26,562 nucleotides of DNA from an uncultured Rheinheimera sp. (GTDB lineage: Bacteria > Pseudomonadota > Gammaproteobacteria > Enterobacterales > Alteromonadaceae), in assembly GCA_943913835.1 (NCBI GenBank), contig CALTZU010000031.1:1-26562 (forward strand), read 5' to 3'. A program made the position numbers and the translations under genes. Below are positions 15,121 to 23,712 of this stretch, in pieces. The notes below the pieces were generated by a model, which was given only the letters and a program-made list of their open reading frames with translations, ran no database searches and had not been told where the DNA came from. Positions within the stretch are counted from its first letter, which is position 1. Every line of letters begins with the position of its first letter.

Positions 15121-16516
15121 CGCAACACCCTCTAATCCGGCGCGCATTTTAATTGTTGATGACGAGCCTGCCTTTCGTTTATTGGCTGAGCGCTTTTTAC
15201 AACAACAAGGCTACCAGGTAGCTGGTGTGGCCAGTCTGGAAGACGCCCTAAGCAAACTGCAGCAGTTTGATGCAGATTTAATTTTACTCGATCTGGCTTT
15301 ACCTCCTGCCTTTGATCCTGCTCACACGTTAGCGGCTGTACCTGAATTTTCCGGTCGGCCAGTGATTATTTTAACCGGCCATGCAGAGCGGGAACTGGCG
15401 CTGCAAGCCATAGCTCAGGGGGCATGGGATTTTATTGCCAAGCCAATAGATCCTGAGTTACTGGCGGTAGTGGTTAAACGCGCCATTACGAAACATCAGC
15501 TGGAAAAAGAAGTACGGCAGTTAAAGCAAGGCTTGCAGCAACATAGCTTTTTACCGAAATTAGCTGGTCATTCGCGGCATATGGAGACAGTTCGAACCTT
15601 AGTGCAACGTATAGCTCCTACTGAAGTCCGGGTGCTGGTCACTGGCCCTTCAGGAACAGGCAAAGAGGTGATTTCAAGGGCTTTGCATGAACTCAGCCCT
15701 CGTGCTGAAAAAGCCTTTGTCTCTGTGCACTGTGGTGCCATTCCGGCTGATTTATTAGAAAGTGAGCTGTTTGGTTATGTTAAAGGCGCTTTTACCGGAG
15801 CAGATAAAGACAGACAGGGCTTACTAAAATTGGCCGATGGTGGCACTTTGTTCCTGGACGAAATTGGTGAAATGCCACTGGCTATGCAGGTGAAATTACT
15901 GCGGGTGCTGCAGGAAGGCACTTTTTATCCTGTAGGTGGTCGCGAGCAGCAAAAAATTGATATACGTTTAGTGTCTGCGACTAACGCTAACCTGCCGGAT
16001 TTGGTCAAGCAGGGCAAGTTTCGCGAAGATCTGTATTACCGCATTAAGGGCGTTACTATCGAAACCGTGGCTTTGGACGAGCGCCGCGAAGATATTCCAC
16101 TGTTAATCCAGTTTTTTCTCGAACAGCTCAGCACTCAGTATGGTCAAAAGCTGCAGTTAGAATCAGCCGCTATCAGCTGGTTTTTGCAAAAGCACTGGCC
16201 TGGTAATGTGCGTGAATTAAAGAATACGTTGGAGAGTGTCGCTGCTATAGCTCAACAAGGTGTGATCCGTATTGCGGATATTCAGTTGTTGCATCTGGAA
16301 CATCTTAGTGAGGATTCAGGGGCGGAACTGGTTACAGGATCTGATCTGAACAGTCTGGATGAACAGGTCAAAGCTTTGGAGATCCGTTTAATTCAGCAGG
16401 CCATGACCCAATATAAAGGTAACAAGAGCCAGGCATCGAGGGCTTTGGGAATTTCCCGCCAGGGCTTACTGAAAAAAATTGAACGTTATGCGCTGACTGA
16501 TTTGGGCGATGATTAA
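15113..16516 (+). CDS. NtrC-family sigma-54-dependent response regulator
   Basis: A 467-aa three-domain activator. The receiver domain has Asp16/Asp17, phosphoacceptor Asp60 and Lys110. The AAA+ domain (about 145-385) has Walker A GPSGTGKE (178-185), GAFTGA (225-230), required for sigma-54 contact, and Walker B LFLDE (246-250). A Fis-type helix-turn-helix follows at about 435-462 (NKSQASRALGISRQGLLKK). I start at the ATG at 15113, which has AAGGAT about eight bases upstream, rather than the TTG at 15083. It overlaps the kinase stop by 8 nt. All core residues are intact, so it should be a working phosphorylation-dependent activator. Confidence 0.93.
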   Translation: MFSATPSNPARILIVDDEPAFRLLAERFLQQQGYQVAGVASLEDALSKLQQFDADLILLDLALPPAFDPAHTLAAVPEFSGRPVIILTGHAERELALQAIAQGAWDFIAKPIDPELLAVVVKRAITKHQLEKEVRQLKQGLQQHSFLPKLAGHSRHMETVRTLVQRIAPTEVRVLVTGPSGTGKEVISRALHELSPRAEKAFVSVHCGAIPADLLESELFGYVKGAFTGADKDRQGLLKLADGGTLFLDEIGEMPLAMQVKLLRVLQEGTFYPVGGREQQKIDIRLVSATNANLPDLVKQGKFREDLYYRIKGVTIETVALDERREDIPLLIQFFLEQLSTQYGQKLQLESAAISWFLQKHWPGNVRELKNTLESVAAIAQQGVIRIADIQLLHLEHLSEDSGAELVTGSDLNSLDEQVKALEIRLIQQAMTQYKGNKSQASRALGISRQGLLKKIERYALTDLGDD

Positions 16517-16558
16517 ATCCACCTATACTCAGGCAGAGAGTTCAGAGGAGTACCAGCT

Positions 16559-16948
16559 ATGGCAGACTTTATTGCCCATGGAAAATTTAGTGTCACCCCC
16601 CAAGGCGAAGTCTTGTTGTGCGAAATTCAGGGCGCCTGGAATAAAGAAGGCTCAGAACAGCTAATTGCAGATTTAAAGTCCCAAGTCTCAGCCTTTGCTG
16701 GTAAAAAATGGGCTCGGGTGATGGATATGCAAGGCTGGGAGCTGGCAACACCAGATGCCATTAGTATGATGACGGACTTTAGCTCGTGGGAAGATCAGCA
16801 TGGCTGTGTACTGCGCTGTTTTATTGGTTTAAATCCTATTCAGCAGCAGTTGCTCGAATTGAAATACCAGCACTCCCACAAACCACAACACTTTAGCCAC
16901 ACCGACACTGCGCTGAGCTACGCCAAACAATTTTTACAGCGTCTGTGA
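16559..16948 (+). CDS. Hypothetical 129-aa protein, possibly STAS/SpoIIAA-like
   Basis: A 129-aa soluble protein without signal or membrane segment. The alternating pattern (GKFSVTPQGEVLLCEIQGAWNKEG, then a helix, a VMDMQGW strand, and a later CVLRCFIGLN strand) resembles a SpoIIAA/STAS-like fold, but I cannot confirm a family. GAGGAG about ten bases before the ATG supports the start. It begins 42 nt after the response regulator and may be co-transcribed with it. An inverted repeat lies downstream. Confidence 0.7.
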   Translation: MADFIAHGKFSVTPQGEVLLCEIQGAWNKEGSEQLIADLKSQVSAFAGKKWARVMDMQGWELATPDAISMMTDFSSWEDQHGCVLRCFIGLNPIQQQLLELKYQHSHKPQHFSHTDTALSYAKQFLQRL

Positions 16949-16969
16949 GTCACTTTTGAAAAACTAATA

Positions 16970-17006
16970 CAGAGCAAAAGCTTAGCACTATATAGTTGTT
17001 GCTCTG
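16970..17006. repeat. Inverted repeat CAGAGCAA/TTGCTCTG
   Basis: Perfect 8-bp arms (16970-16977 and 16999-17006) flank a 21-nt AT-rich loop. It lies 22 nt after the 129-aa gene's stop and 53 nt before the next gene. It could be a weak terminator or a binding site; no adjacent U-run is present. Confidence 0.4.
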
Positions 17007-17058
17007 GAATTCAGCCTGTTTTAAAGTCATGTAATGATGATGTAAACCAGACTTTGCC

Positions 17059-17847
17059 ATGGATGAATTAAAACCCGTATTGGACAACGCTACCAGGCAT
17101 GAGATTGAAGAGCTTGTAGTACTGCGTTATGGCCCGCAAATGGATCAGAAACTGGATGCTGATCTGAAAACACTAAGCCGGTTTTTCCTGAAACATCCAA
17201 GTTTAGCTTTGACCTTTGGTTATTTGATCGCCAGTGTGATGGGGTTGATTTTTACTATCTCGTTGCTGAATGAATTCCAGTTTAATGCTTTACCTTATAT
17301 GGAACTGACAGACTTTCTGCTGGCTGCTATTACTCATCCCATGATTGTATTTGCGCTGTTTATTTTGATTGCTTCTGTAGCATTTTTTATCTGGTTAGAT
17401 CGTCTGACCAGAATGAAATACGTCAGATATGCGGCCTGGATAGATGGCTATTACCGTTCTTCTGCCTGGCTACCCAACTGGCTTATATTGACCTGTCTTG
17501 GCGTCATGTACATTTGGATTGCGGGAGTTATACAGGTAGATAAGTTAAGTCAGGATATTAAAGCCCACCGAACCGGACAATATCAACTCAGCCTGATTTA
17601 TCCAATCCAACCCGGTGGCAAAGAAATCCGGCAGTTGAATGAAGTGCAGATTATTACCCGCACCGTCAGCTATTTATGGATTTACCATCAGGATCAGGTC
17701 AAGCTGATCCCTCATGCCAATGTGGCGGCTTTAATTCCTGTGTTGCCTAAAGGTCAGGATAAAAAACCTGAAGCGAAAGCCGATAAACCAGTAGTTGCTC
17801 AGGAAGCAGCGGTTAAACAGCCTGCTGCGGTTCCGCTAAAAAGCTAA
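17059..17847 (+). CDS. Hypothetical three-span inner-membrane protein
   Basis: A 262-aa protein I do not recognise. The soluble N-terminus (1-45) is charged. Hydrophobic segments lie at about 48-70, 92-113 and 139-161. A 60-aa soluble domain of mixed strands follows, and the end is a Lys/Pro/Ala-rich low-complexity tail (about 235-262) that looks flexible. No catalytic motif is visible. The ribosome-binding site is poor, but length and composition support a true gene. It ends 3 nt before the convergent YkgJ-type gene with no hairpin between them. Confidence 0.75.
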   Translation: MDELKPVLDNATRHEIEELVVLRYGPQMDQKLDADLKTLSRFFLKHPSLALTFGYLIASVMGLIFTISLLNEFQFNALPYMELTDFLLAAITHPMIVFALFILIASVAFFIWLDRLTRMKYVRYAAWIDGYYRSSAWLPNWLILTCLGVMYIWIAGVIQVDKLSQDIKAHRTGQYQLSLIYPIQPGGKEIRQLNEVQIITRTVSYLWIYHQDQVKLIPHANVAALIPVLPKGQDKKPEAKADKPVVAQEAAVKQPAAVPLKS

Positions 17848-17850
17848 AAG

Positions 17851-18438
17851 TTATTCAGCAAAAGAAGCATACCAGGCTTTGGTCAAGACCTTTTCCAGAG
17901 CCGCAGCTGTAGCTTGTTTAATCGGCATATTTTCTTTGCTAAGCTCGTAATCCAGTTGGGCAATCTGGGCTTTATGGTTACGCATCATAGGTGGGGCTTC
18001 GCTGCTCAGGCTTTGTTCTGTCGCTATCACGGCTTCAGGTTCGTCTGCTCGTATCACCTTGCAAATCGACAGCAAGACTTCGCCTTCCCGGCCACGGTAC
18101 CCTGCCGCGCCAAACATCCGGCAGACAGCGGGGCGGTATGGGTAAACACCACACTGACCACTTTTACGATCCTCTGAAGAGGGCTGATAAAAAAAACAGC
18201 CAGTCTGGTCATGTTGCTGTAACGCTTCTAAAGTGCTTTCCGCCATACCAGCATCGTATAAATGCAAAGCCAAAGGCAGCATTTCCAGCACTGAGGCTTC
18301 AATGCCTGGATGAAGGCAACATTCGCCACAACCACTGCGGCAAAACAGCTTACGATCGTTTTGATAACGACTATAAGTCTGGGCAATTTCGTCGTTCAGG
18401 ATCATTAACCGGGAGGCGGTGTCGCGCAGCTGCTGCAT
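17851..18438 (-). CDS. YkgJ family cysteine-cluster protein
   Basis: A 195-aa protein with the eight-cysteine pattern of the YkgJ/CxxCxxCC family, presumed to bind zinc or an Fe-S cluster. FCRSGCGECC gives Cys33, Cys37, Cys40 and Cys41. Further Cys lie at 81, 96, 106 (within RPAVCRMFG) and 126. A charged helix follows. The biochemical role of the family is unknown. The ATG at 18438 is chosen over an in-frame TTG five codons upstream because GGAGAA lies six bases before it. A short GC-rich hairpin (CCCC-AGT-GGGG, 18464-18474) lies in its leader. Confidence 0.85.
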   Translation of the reverse strand: MQQLRDTASRLMILNDEIAQTYSRYQNDRKLFCRSGCGECCLHPGIEASVLEMLPLALHLYDAGMAESTLEALQQHDQTGCFFYQPSSEDRKSGQCGVYPYRPAVCRMFGAAGYRGREGEVLLSICKVIRADEPEAVIATEQSLSSEAPPMMRNHKAQIAQLDYELSKENMPIKQATAAALEKVLTKAWYASFAE

Positions 18439-18563
18439 AGGTTCTCCGAACAAACAGCATTACCCCAGTGGGGCGGGGCGCTATTGTAATGACAGCAATT
18501 GAGACTCAGCAAGAGGGGCAAACAAATATAGTTTTTGTGGCAAAAACAGCAGCGAATAAACTG

Positions 18564-21446
18564 CTATTCCTGTTGATAAAGGGGCCGGGGCTTGGCCAGA
18601 CCATAACCTTGAGCGAAGTCTATCCCCATCTCTGTCAGCTTGTGACAAATCTCCATATTTTCAACATACTCGGCTACAGTTTGGATCTTCATCGCTCTGG
18701 CTATGTCGTGGATAGATTGCACTATGGCGCAGTCAAAAGGATCGATCAGTAAGTCGCGGACAAAACTGCCATCTATTTTGACAAAGTCGACCGGAAAGTT
18801 TTTCAGATAACCATAAGAGGAGAAACCACTACCGAAGTCGTCCAGCGCAAATTTACAGCCGAGCTTTCTGAAGTGGGAAATAAAATCCAGAGTCTGATGT
18901 ACATTTAAAATAGCCATGCTTTCTGTAATTTCAAAACAGACTTTGCTAAAAGGAATGCGATACTCGCGAAATAAAGAACTGACATACGCCTTAAATAGCG
19001 GATCTGTTAAGGATGCTCCGGATAAATTGATATTGGCCAGACTCAGTTCCGTCAGATGAGTGGGTTGTTGCGCCAGCCAGCGGAAATAGTTGCGGATCAC
19101 CCAACGGTCTATCTGTGGCATTAAGCCATAACGCTCGGCTGAACTTAAAAAGTTGCCAGGTGCTATCAAGCCTTGTTGAGGTAATGACAAACGTAAAAGC
19201 AGTTCATAATGCAAGCCGTGCTGATGGTTTTGGATGGCAGTAATTGGCTGCATAAAAAGCACAAAATTATCCTGTTCCAGCGCCTGCCTTAAGGTTTTTA
19301 ACCACTGAATTTCCGACTGATGTCGCTGCAGCTCTTCATCTTCTGCATTAAACATATGAATACGGTTGCGGCCTTTTTCTTTAGCGACAAAACAGGCTGA
19401 GTCAGCTTGTTTCAGCCAATGTTCGGTGCTTTGATTGCCGTCCGGATTTTCTGCCAGACCTATGCTGACACTAATGCTGAACACACTGTCTTGCCAGATA
19501 AAACGAAATTCTTTCACCGTATCCAGCAACTGATGGGCAATAGCAAAAGCTTCGTTACTGGTTAAATGCGGTAACAGCACGACAAATTCATCGCTCTCCA
19601 GTCTGGCCAAAATACCTCTGCTATCCAGTACCCTCTGCATCTGATGACTTATTTGGCATAACAAGGCATCACCTGCTCTATGGTCGCAGGTGGTGTTAAT
19701 AAGTTTAAATTGGTCTATATCGAGGTAAAGTAATGTGGCCTGATGGCCAAAACGCAGCATCTGCTCCAGTTGTTCAATAAAATAGTGTCTGTTGAACAAT
19801 GAGGTCAAAGGGTCGTGTGTTGCCAGATAAGCCAGCTGTTCGGTATTTTGTTTATGGGCAGTAATATCCACGATAGAACCATGCACATAGGCACTCTGTG
19901 TTCCATCTCCTTCAGCCAGTCTGGCAGACATCAGCGCCCAAAAAGCACTGCCGTCGGCCCTTAAGCCCCTGATCTCAAAGTTTTTATTATCGCCCAGCTG
20001 AAGTTGTTTCAGCATTTGGACCCTATCTTCCGGATTTGCGTAATAACGCGCCATACCGCTTTTGGCCACGTCTTGCTGCATTTGCTGCAGATTCTGATAG
20101 CCCAGCATGCTGAGCAGTGCCTTATTAGCGGTAATAAGCTGACCTTGTAAGGTACTGGTAAACATACCTTCTACAGCGTTGTGATAAATGTCGTAATACT
20201 GCTGCAAATGAGCATGGGCCAGGCGCTGATGATCAATACTTTGCTGTTGGGCCCCTTTGATATTTTGCAGCAGACTAAAACTCATCAGAGCCATACTGCC
20301 CATCACGGCCATCAACAACAGGTATTGCCAGGCCTGAGCCGTGGGTAAGTAGCCAATTTGTGATAAAGCCAGCACCACTATGCACCCAAAGAAAAAGGAC
20401 CAGCCTAAGGCAAAAGTTTTGGCGGTGCGGTCACCTTTTAAGGCATAGACCAGGGCAAAAAGAGTATTGACCCCCAGACACAATGTGGTGACCACTAATA
20501 AACCCCAGAAACGCAACTGGTTATTGGCATATAACGGACTAAAGAGTAATAACAATGCGCTGACCAAACACAGATAAAATCCGAAACGCCCCAGAATACC
20601 ACCTTGTTGTTTGCGGACGTGCCAGCTAAATAAGGTCAGACAACTAAAGGTTGCCCCTGCTGCAACATATAAAATAGCCTGATTAATTTCGGGGTAGTCA
20701 GGCCAGAGCATCGCAAAGGCCAAGCCATTTAGAATCGCCAGCACCAGAGCACAATTAATAAAAAAGCCTGCATAGTACAAGTACAACTTTTGCTGCAAGG
20801 AAAAATACAAAAACAGGTTATAAATGGCCATCAGTAATAACACGCCACATAACAGCCCATCCAGGATGTTTTTATACAGCTGGTCTAAAACAAAGTTGTT
20901 GTGTTGCCATAAGGTCAGTTCAACCGGAGCTATAGCGGCGTCTTGTATTTTGATAAATATGTCCAGTTCCTGGTCTGGTTCAAAATTTAAAGGAAAGGCA
21001 AAGCTACGGTAGGCGAGGGCACGTTGATAAAAAGGTACAGAAGCACCGGTGCTGCTCACCAGCTGCAAATCATTTTTTAGTCTGTTGTAGCTGTAGACCT
21101 GAATGACATCGGCTAAGGGGAAATCGTAATGGATCAGCGTCTGAATCGGGGTCTGGCCTTTGTAATGCAAACGGGTGAATAGCCAAAGTGACTGATCGGC
21201 GCTTTGTAGGTTTTTTTTATATTCGGCGACCAGTCGAAATGCATGATGTCGTTCGGGGTCAAAAATCAGTTCTTCCAGTGGCAGAGCTTTATGGGTTTGC
21301 TGGAAGTATAAATTCGGACCCAGTTCGAGCCGGGACAGCTGTTTATCAAAACTATTGACCTGAGCATGAAAAGCAAAAGCAGCATTGCAAAACATCAGCA
21401 GCATCAGCCACCCTAGCTTTAATCCATGCTGCAGTTTTACCGTCAT
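18564..21446 (-). CDS. 7TMR-DISM / PAS / GGDEF / EAL c-di-GMP protein
   Basis: A 960-aa inner-membrane signalling protein. Order: signal/anchor (1-25), 7TMR-DISMED2 sensory domain (about 30-180), 7TMR-DISM seven-helix region (about 185-395), PAS (about 410-530), GGDEF (about 535-690) and EAL (about 705-955). The GGDEF signature reads ESDEF at 617-621, replacing both glycines, so diguanylate cyclase activity is probably lost. The EAL domain reads YELLLRL (Glu748), with NINLSG, FEITES, LDDFGSG (Asp869, Asp870), KID and QGYGLAKP, so a phosphodiesterase site appears intact. The start overlaps the preceding gene by 4 nt (ATGA), with GAGG upstream, and is the last gene of the selO operon. Confidence 0.9.
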   Translation of the reverse strand: MTVKLQHGLKLGWLMLLMFCNAAFAFHAQVNSFDKQLSRLELGPNLYFQQTHKALPLEELIFDPERHHAFRLVAEYKKNLQSADQSLWLFTRLHYKGQTPIQTLIHYDFPLADVIQVYSYNRLKNDLQLVSSTGASVPFYQRALAYRSFAFPLNFEPDQELDIFIKIQDAAIAPVELTLWQHNNFVLDQLYKNILDGLLCGVLLLMAIYNLFLYFSLQQKLYLYYAGFFINCALVLAILNGLAFAMLWPDYPEINQAILYVAAGATFSCLTLFSWHVRKQQGGILGRFGFYLCLVSALLLLFSPLYANNQLRFWGLLVVTTLCLGVNTLFALVYALKGDRTAKTFALGWSFFFGCIVVLALSQIGYLPTAQAWQYLLLMAVMGSMALMSFSLLQNIKGAQQQSIDHQRLAHAHLQQYYDIYHNAVEGMFTSTLQGQLITANKALLSMLGYQNLQQMQQDVAKSGMARYYANPEDRVQMLKQLQLGDNKNFEIRGLRADGSAFWALMSARLAEGDGTQSAYVHGSIVDITAHKQNTEQLAYLATHDPLTSLFNRHYFIEQLEQMLRFGHQATLLYLDIDQFKLINTTCDHRAGDALLCQISHQMQRVLDSRGILARLESDEFVVLLPHLTSNEAFAIAHQLLDTVKEFRFIWQDSVFSISVSIGLAENPDGNQSTEHWLKQADSACFVAKEKGRNRIHMFNAEDEELQRHQSEIQWLKTLRQALEQDNFVLFMQPITAIQNHQHGLHYELLLRLSLPQQGLIAPGNFLSSAERYGLMPQIDRWVIRNYFRWLAQQPTHLTELSLANINLSGASLTDPLFKAYVSSLFREYRIPFSKVCFEITESMAILNVHQTLDFISHFRKLGCKFALDDFGSGFSSYGYLKNFPVDFVKIDGSFVRDLLIDPFDCAIVQSIHDIARAMKIQTVAEYVENMEICHKLTEMGIDFAQGYGLAKPRPLYQQE

Positions 21447-21754
21447 TTAATCCTCAAAGCGCTGAATTCATTTGCTAATTCTGACAGTAACATAGCGCTG
21501 CCTGCACTGTCAGCTGTGACCCAAAAACTTTCGCTATAGTCTTCGTAACAAAACGTAAAAGATTCATTAGCAAAGCTCAGACCCAGTTCAACCCTGTCTG
21601 CGCCATAGGCTAAAGTTCCGGTCTGAATGGCAGTTTGGATAAACCAGTTTTTGCATTCTTGAACTTGCTCAAACCGCATTGGCCACAAAGGCGTAAGTAG
21701 CAGTTGTTTCTGTTCAGTTTGTACGATAAAACTATTGATAACGCTGTGATTCAT
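21443..21754 (-). CDS. Hypothetical 103-aa protein
   Basis: A small soluble protein with no signal or membrane segment and no family I can name. It has a beta-rich start, a central LWPMRFEQVQECKNWF segment and a SFANESFTFCYEDYSESFWV stretch near the C-terminal half. It begins 10 nt after the selO stop and its stop overlaps the EAL-protein start by 4 nt, so position within a tight operon is the main support. Its ribosome-binding site is weak (CGGAAA), which suggests reliance on coupling to upstream translation. Confidence 0.75.
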   Translation of the reverse strand: MNHSVINSFIVQTEQKQLLLTPLWPMRFEQVQECKNWFIQTAIQTGTLAYGADRVELGLSFANESFTFCYEDYSESFWVTADSAGSAMLLSELANEFSALRIK

Positions 21755-21764
21755 GCGATTTCCG

Positions 21765-23213
21765 TTAGCTACTGCAGGAGATATTCATGCCTTTGCCCCA
21801 ATCTGGCGGAGGAGCGGCAAAGGCTTCCTTGCCAGGTTGTGGCTGGTAAGGTTGTTGCAACACCTGCATCAGTTCATGTAATGGTGCTGTATTCCCTTGT
21901 TCTGCCGCTGTAATAGCTTGGTGAGCCAGGTAATTCCGCAGAATATAGATTGGATTGACGCTGTTCATTTGGGCTTTACGTTCAGCCGCTGCAGCGGATT
22001 CCTTTGCCAGACGTGCACGGTATAATTCTGCCCACTGATCAAAAGCTACAAGGTCCAGCATATGATCACGGATTGAGGAGCCATTGCTATCATCCGAAAA
22101 ATCTGCCAGACGGCGGAAACTTAAAGTGTAATCCTGCTTTTGTTGCTGCAATAACGCCAGCCATTGGCCTATTAAAGCGCGGTCCGTTGGCTCTATAGTG
22201 GTAAGGCCCAGTTTTTTACCCATTAATGCCATGTAATGGCTGACTAAGGTCGGTTCATACAAACCAAGCGCAGCTCGCAAGTCCTCTACTTCAATCAATG
22301 GCGATAATGCATGAGCCAGCGCATTGAGGTTCCATAAACCTATACCTGGCTGCTCGTCAAAGGCATAACGGCCGCTGTGATCCGAGTGATTGCAGATATA
22401 ACCCGGCTGATAATCATCTAAAAAGGCGTAAGGCCCATAATCAAAACTAATACCTAAAATCGACATATTGTCGGTATTCATCACACCATGGTTAAAGCCC
22501 ACAGCCTGCCACTGGCTTATTAACTCTGCGGTACGCACCACCACTTGTTGCAACATAGCCAATGCAGGGTTTTCTGCGTTCAGACAATCCGGGAAATGTT
22601 GTTGCACAGTAAAGTCGACCAGACGCTGTAACTGGTTTTTATCACCGGTGTAAAAACAGTGTTCAAAATGGCCAAAGCGAATATGGCTCGGGCAAACCCG
22701 GATCACCATGGCGCCTTGTTCTATGGTTTCGCGTTGCACAGGCTCGTTGCTACCGACCAGACTTAACGCTCTGCTGGTGGGAATACCTAAATGATGCATA
22801 GCTTCGGAGGCTAAAAACTCGCGAATGCTGGATCGTAATACAGCACGGCCATCACCAAAACGTGAATAAGGGGTACGACCTGCGCCTTTTAAATGCAGGT
22901 CGTAACTTTTGCCATCAGCGCCTTTTACATCCCCCAATAGCAAACCCCGGCCATCACCCAGCTCAGGATTGTATTGGCCAAACTGATGGCCAGCGTACTT
23001 TTGGGCTATCGGTTTGCTGCCATCAAACAGCTTTTTACCACTTAAGTAGTCGGCTGCATCGGCCTGCTGAAAAAATTCAGCAGGGATTTGCAGTAAAGCC
23101 GCAGTGTCAGCGCTGTAGGCTAAAAGTTTGGGTTCAGCAAAAGGGCTAACGTCGACACTACTTACTAATTCAGGCAAAGCTGATGCATAGGTGGAACTTA
23201 AAAGAAATGGCAT
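21765..23213 (-). CDS. selO: Protein adenylyltransferase SelO (YdiU family)
   Basis: A 482-aa pseudokinase-fold enzyme that transfers AMP to Ser/Thr/Tyr of target proteins and is linked to redox stress. Visible family signatures are KYAGHQFG, LGDGRGLLLGD, HLKGAGRTPYSR (catalytic-site Lys), REFLASEAMHHLGIPTSRAL, HGVMNTDN and FDYGPYAFLDDY. It ends NISCSS, the conserved Cys tail that replaces selenocysteine in bacterial forms. I use the ATG at 23213: the TTG 12 bases upstream adds only four residues and the SelO core begins naturally after the ATG. The 103-aa gene and the EAL gene follow on the same transcript. Confidence 0.95.
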   Translation of the reverse strand: MPFLLSSTYASALPELVSSVDVSPFAEPKLLAYSADTAALLQIPAEFFQQADAADYLSGKKLFDGSKPIAQKYAGHQFGQYNPELGDGRGLLLGDVKGADGKSYDLHLKGAGRTPYSRFGDGRAVLRSSIREFLASEAMHHLGIPTSRALSLVGSNEPVQRETIEQGAMVIRVCPSHIRFGHFEHCFYTGDKNQLQRLVDFTVQQHFPDCLNAENPALAMLQQVVVRTAELISQWQAVGFNHGVMNTDNMSILGISFDYGPYAFLDDYQPGYICNHSDHSGRYAFDEQPGIGLWNLNALAHALSPLIEVEDLRAALGLYEPTLVSHYMALMGKKLGLTTIEPTDRALIGQWLALLQQQKQDYTLSFRRLADFSDDSNGSSIRDHMLDLVAFDQWAELYRARLAKESAAAAERKAQMNSVNPIYILRNYLAHQAITAAEQGNTAPLHELMQVLQQPYQPQPGKEAFAAPPPDWGKGMNISCSS

Positions 23214-23309
23214 AACAAACCCCAAAACGGCAATAGCTCATTGTCGTCGCTGCGTTCGGTTAGCTCAAGCGCTTTATGGAGTATTGATTTTACTGAATTT
23301 CAGCCTCTG

Positions 23310-23325
23310 ACTTGTATAAACAAGT
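23310..23325. promoter_or_regulatory. Inverted repeat ACTTGT-N4-ACAAGT
   Basis: Perfect 6-bp arms around ATAA lie 70 nt upstream of the cytochrome ATG and about 97 nt upstream of selO on the other strand. A TATAAA-like sequence overlaps it. It could be an operator in the divergent promoter region; no known consensus is matched. Confidence 0.3.
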
Positions 23326-23394
23326 ACTTAGGTCTTTAATGGAAAAAACATATGAAAAATAAATCTAGGTCCAGATTCAGGGAGAATAACAAAA

Positions 23395-23712
23395 ATGCGA
23401 GTTACGCCTTTGATTTTATTAGCTTTACTCGGGTTTTCAGTACCAGTTTTAGCGCAGGATGCAGTTGCTGGTAAAACCAAGGCAGCAGTCTGCTCCGCTT
23501 GTCATGGAACAGAAGGTATTTCGGTGCTACCTGACTACCCTAACTTAGCAGGCCAAAAACAGAAGTATCTGGAGACCTCCATCAAAGCCTATCGTGACGG
23601 GATGCGTAAACATGCTGTGATGTCACCTATGGCAGCAGGTCTCTCTGATACTGATATTCTGGATTTAGCCGCTTATTTTTCTAACTTGCCTGCTCAATCG
23701 CCAGCTAAATAG
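23395..23712 (+). CDS. Secreted class I cytochrome c (c4/c553-like)
   Basis: A 105-aa monohaem cytochrome. Residues 1-20 form a signal peptide (cleavage near VLA/QD). The haem-binding CSACH is at 33-37, YPNLAGQKQKYL follows, and Met76 or Met79 in AVMSPMAAGLSD is the likely axial ligand, with a final helix containing DLAAYFSNL. This is one half of the c4 di-domain layout or a c553/c5-like single domain. It would act in the periplasm as an electron carrier. GGGAGA lies about ten bases before the ATG. Its last 19 bases overlap the convergent recQ end. Confidence 0.92.
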   Translation: MRVTPLILLALLGFSVPVLAQDAVAGKTKAAVCSACHGTEGISVLPDYPNLAGQKQKYLETSIKAYRDGMRKHAVMSPMAAGLSDTDILDLAAYFSNLPAQSPAK

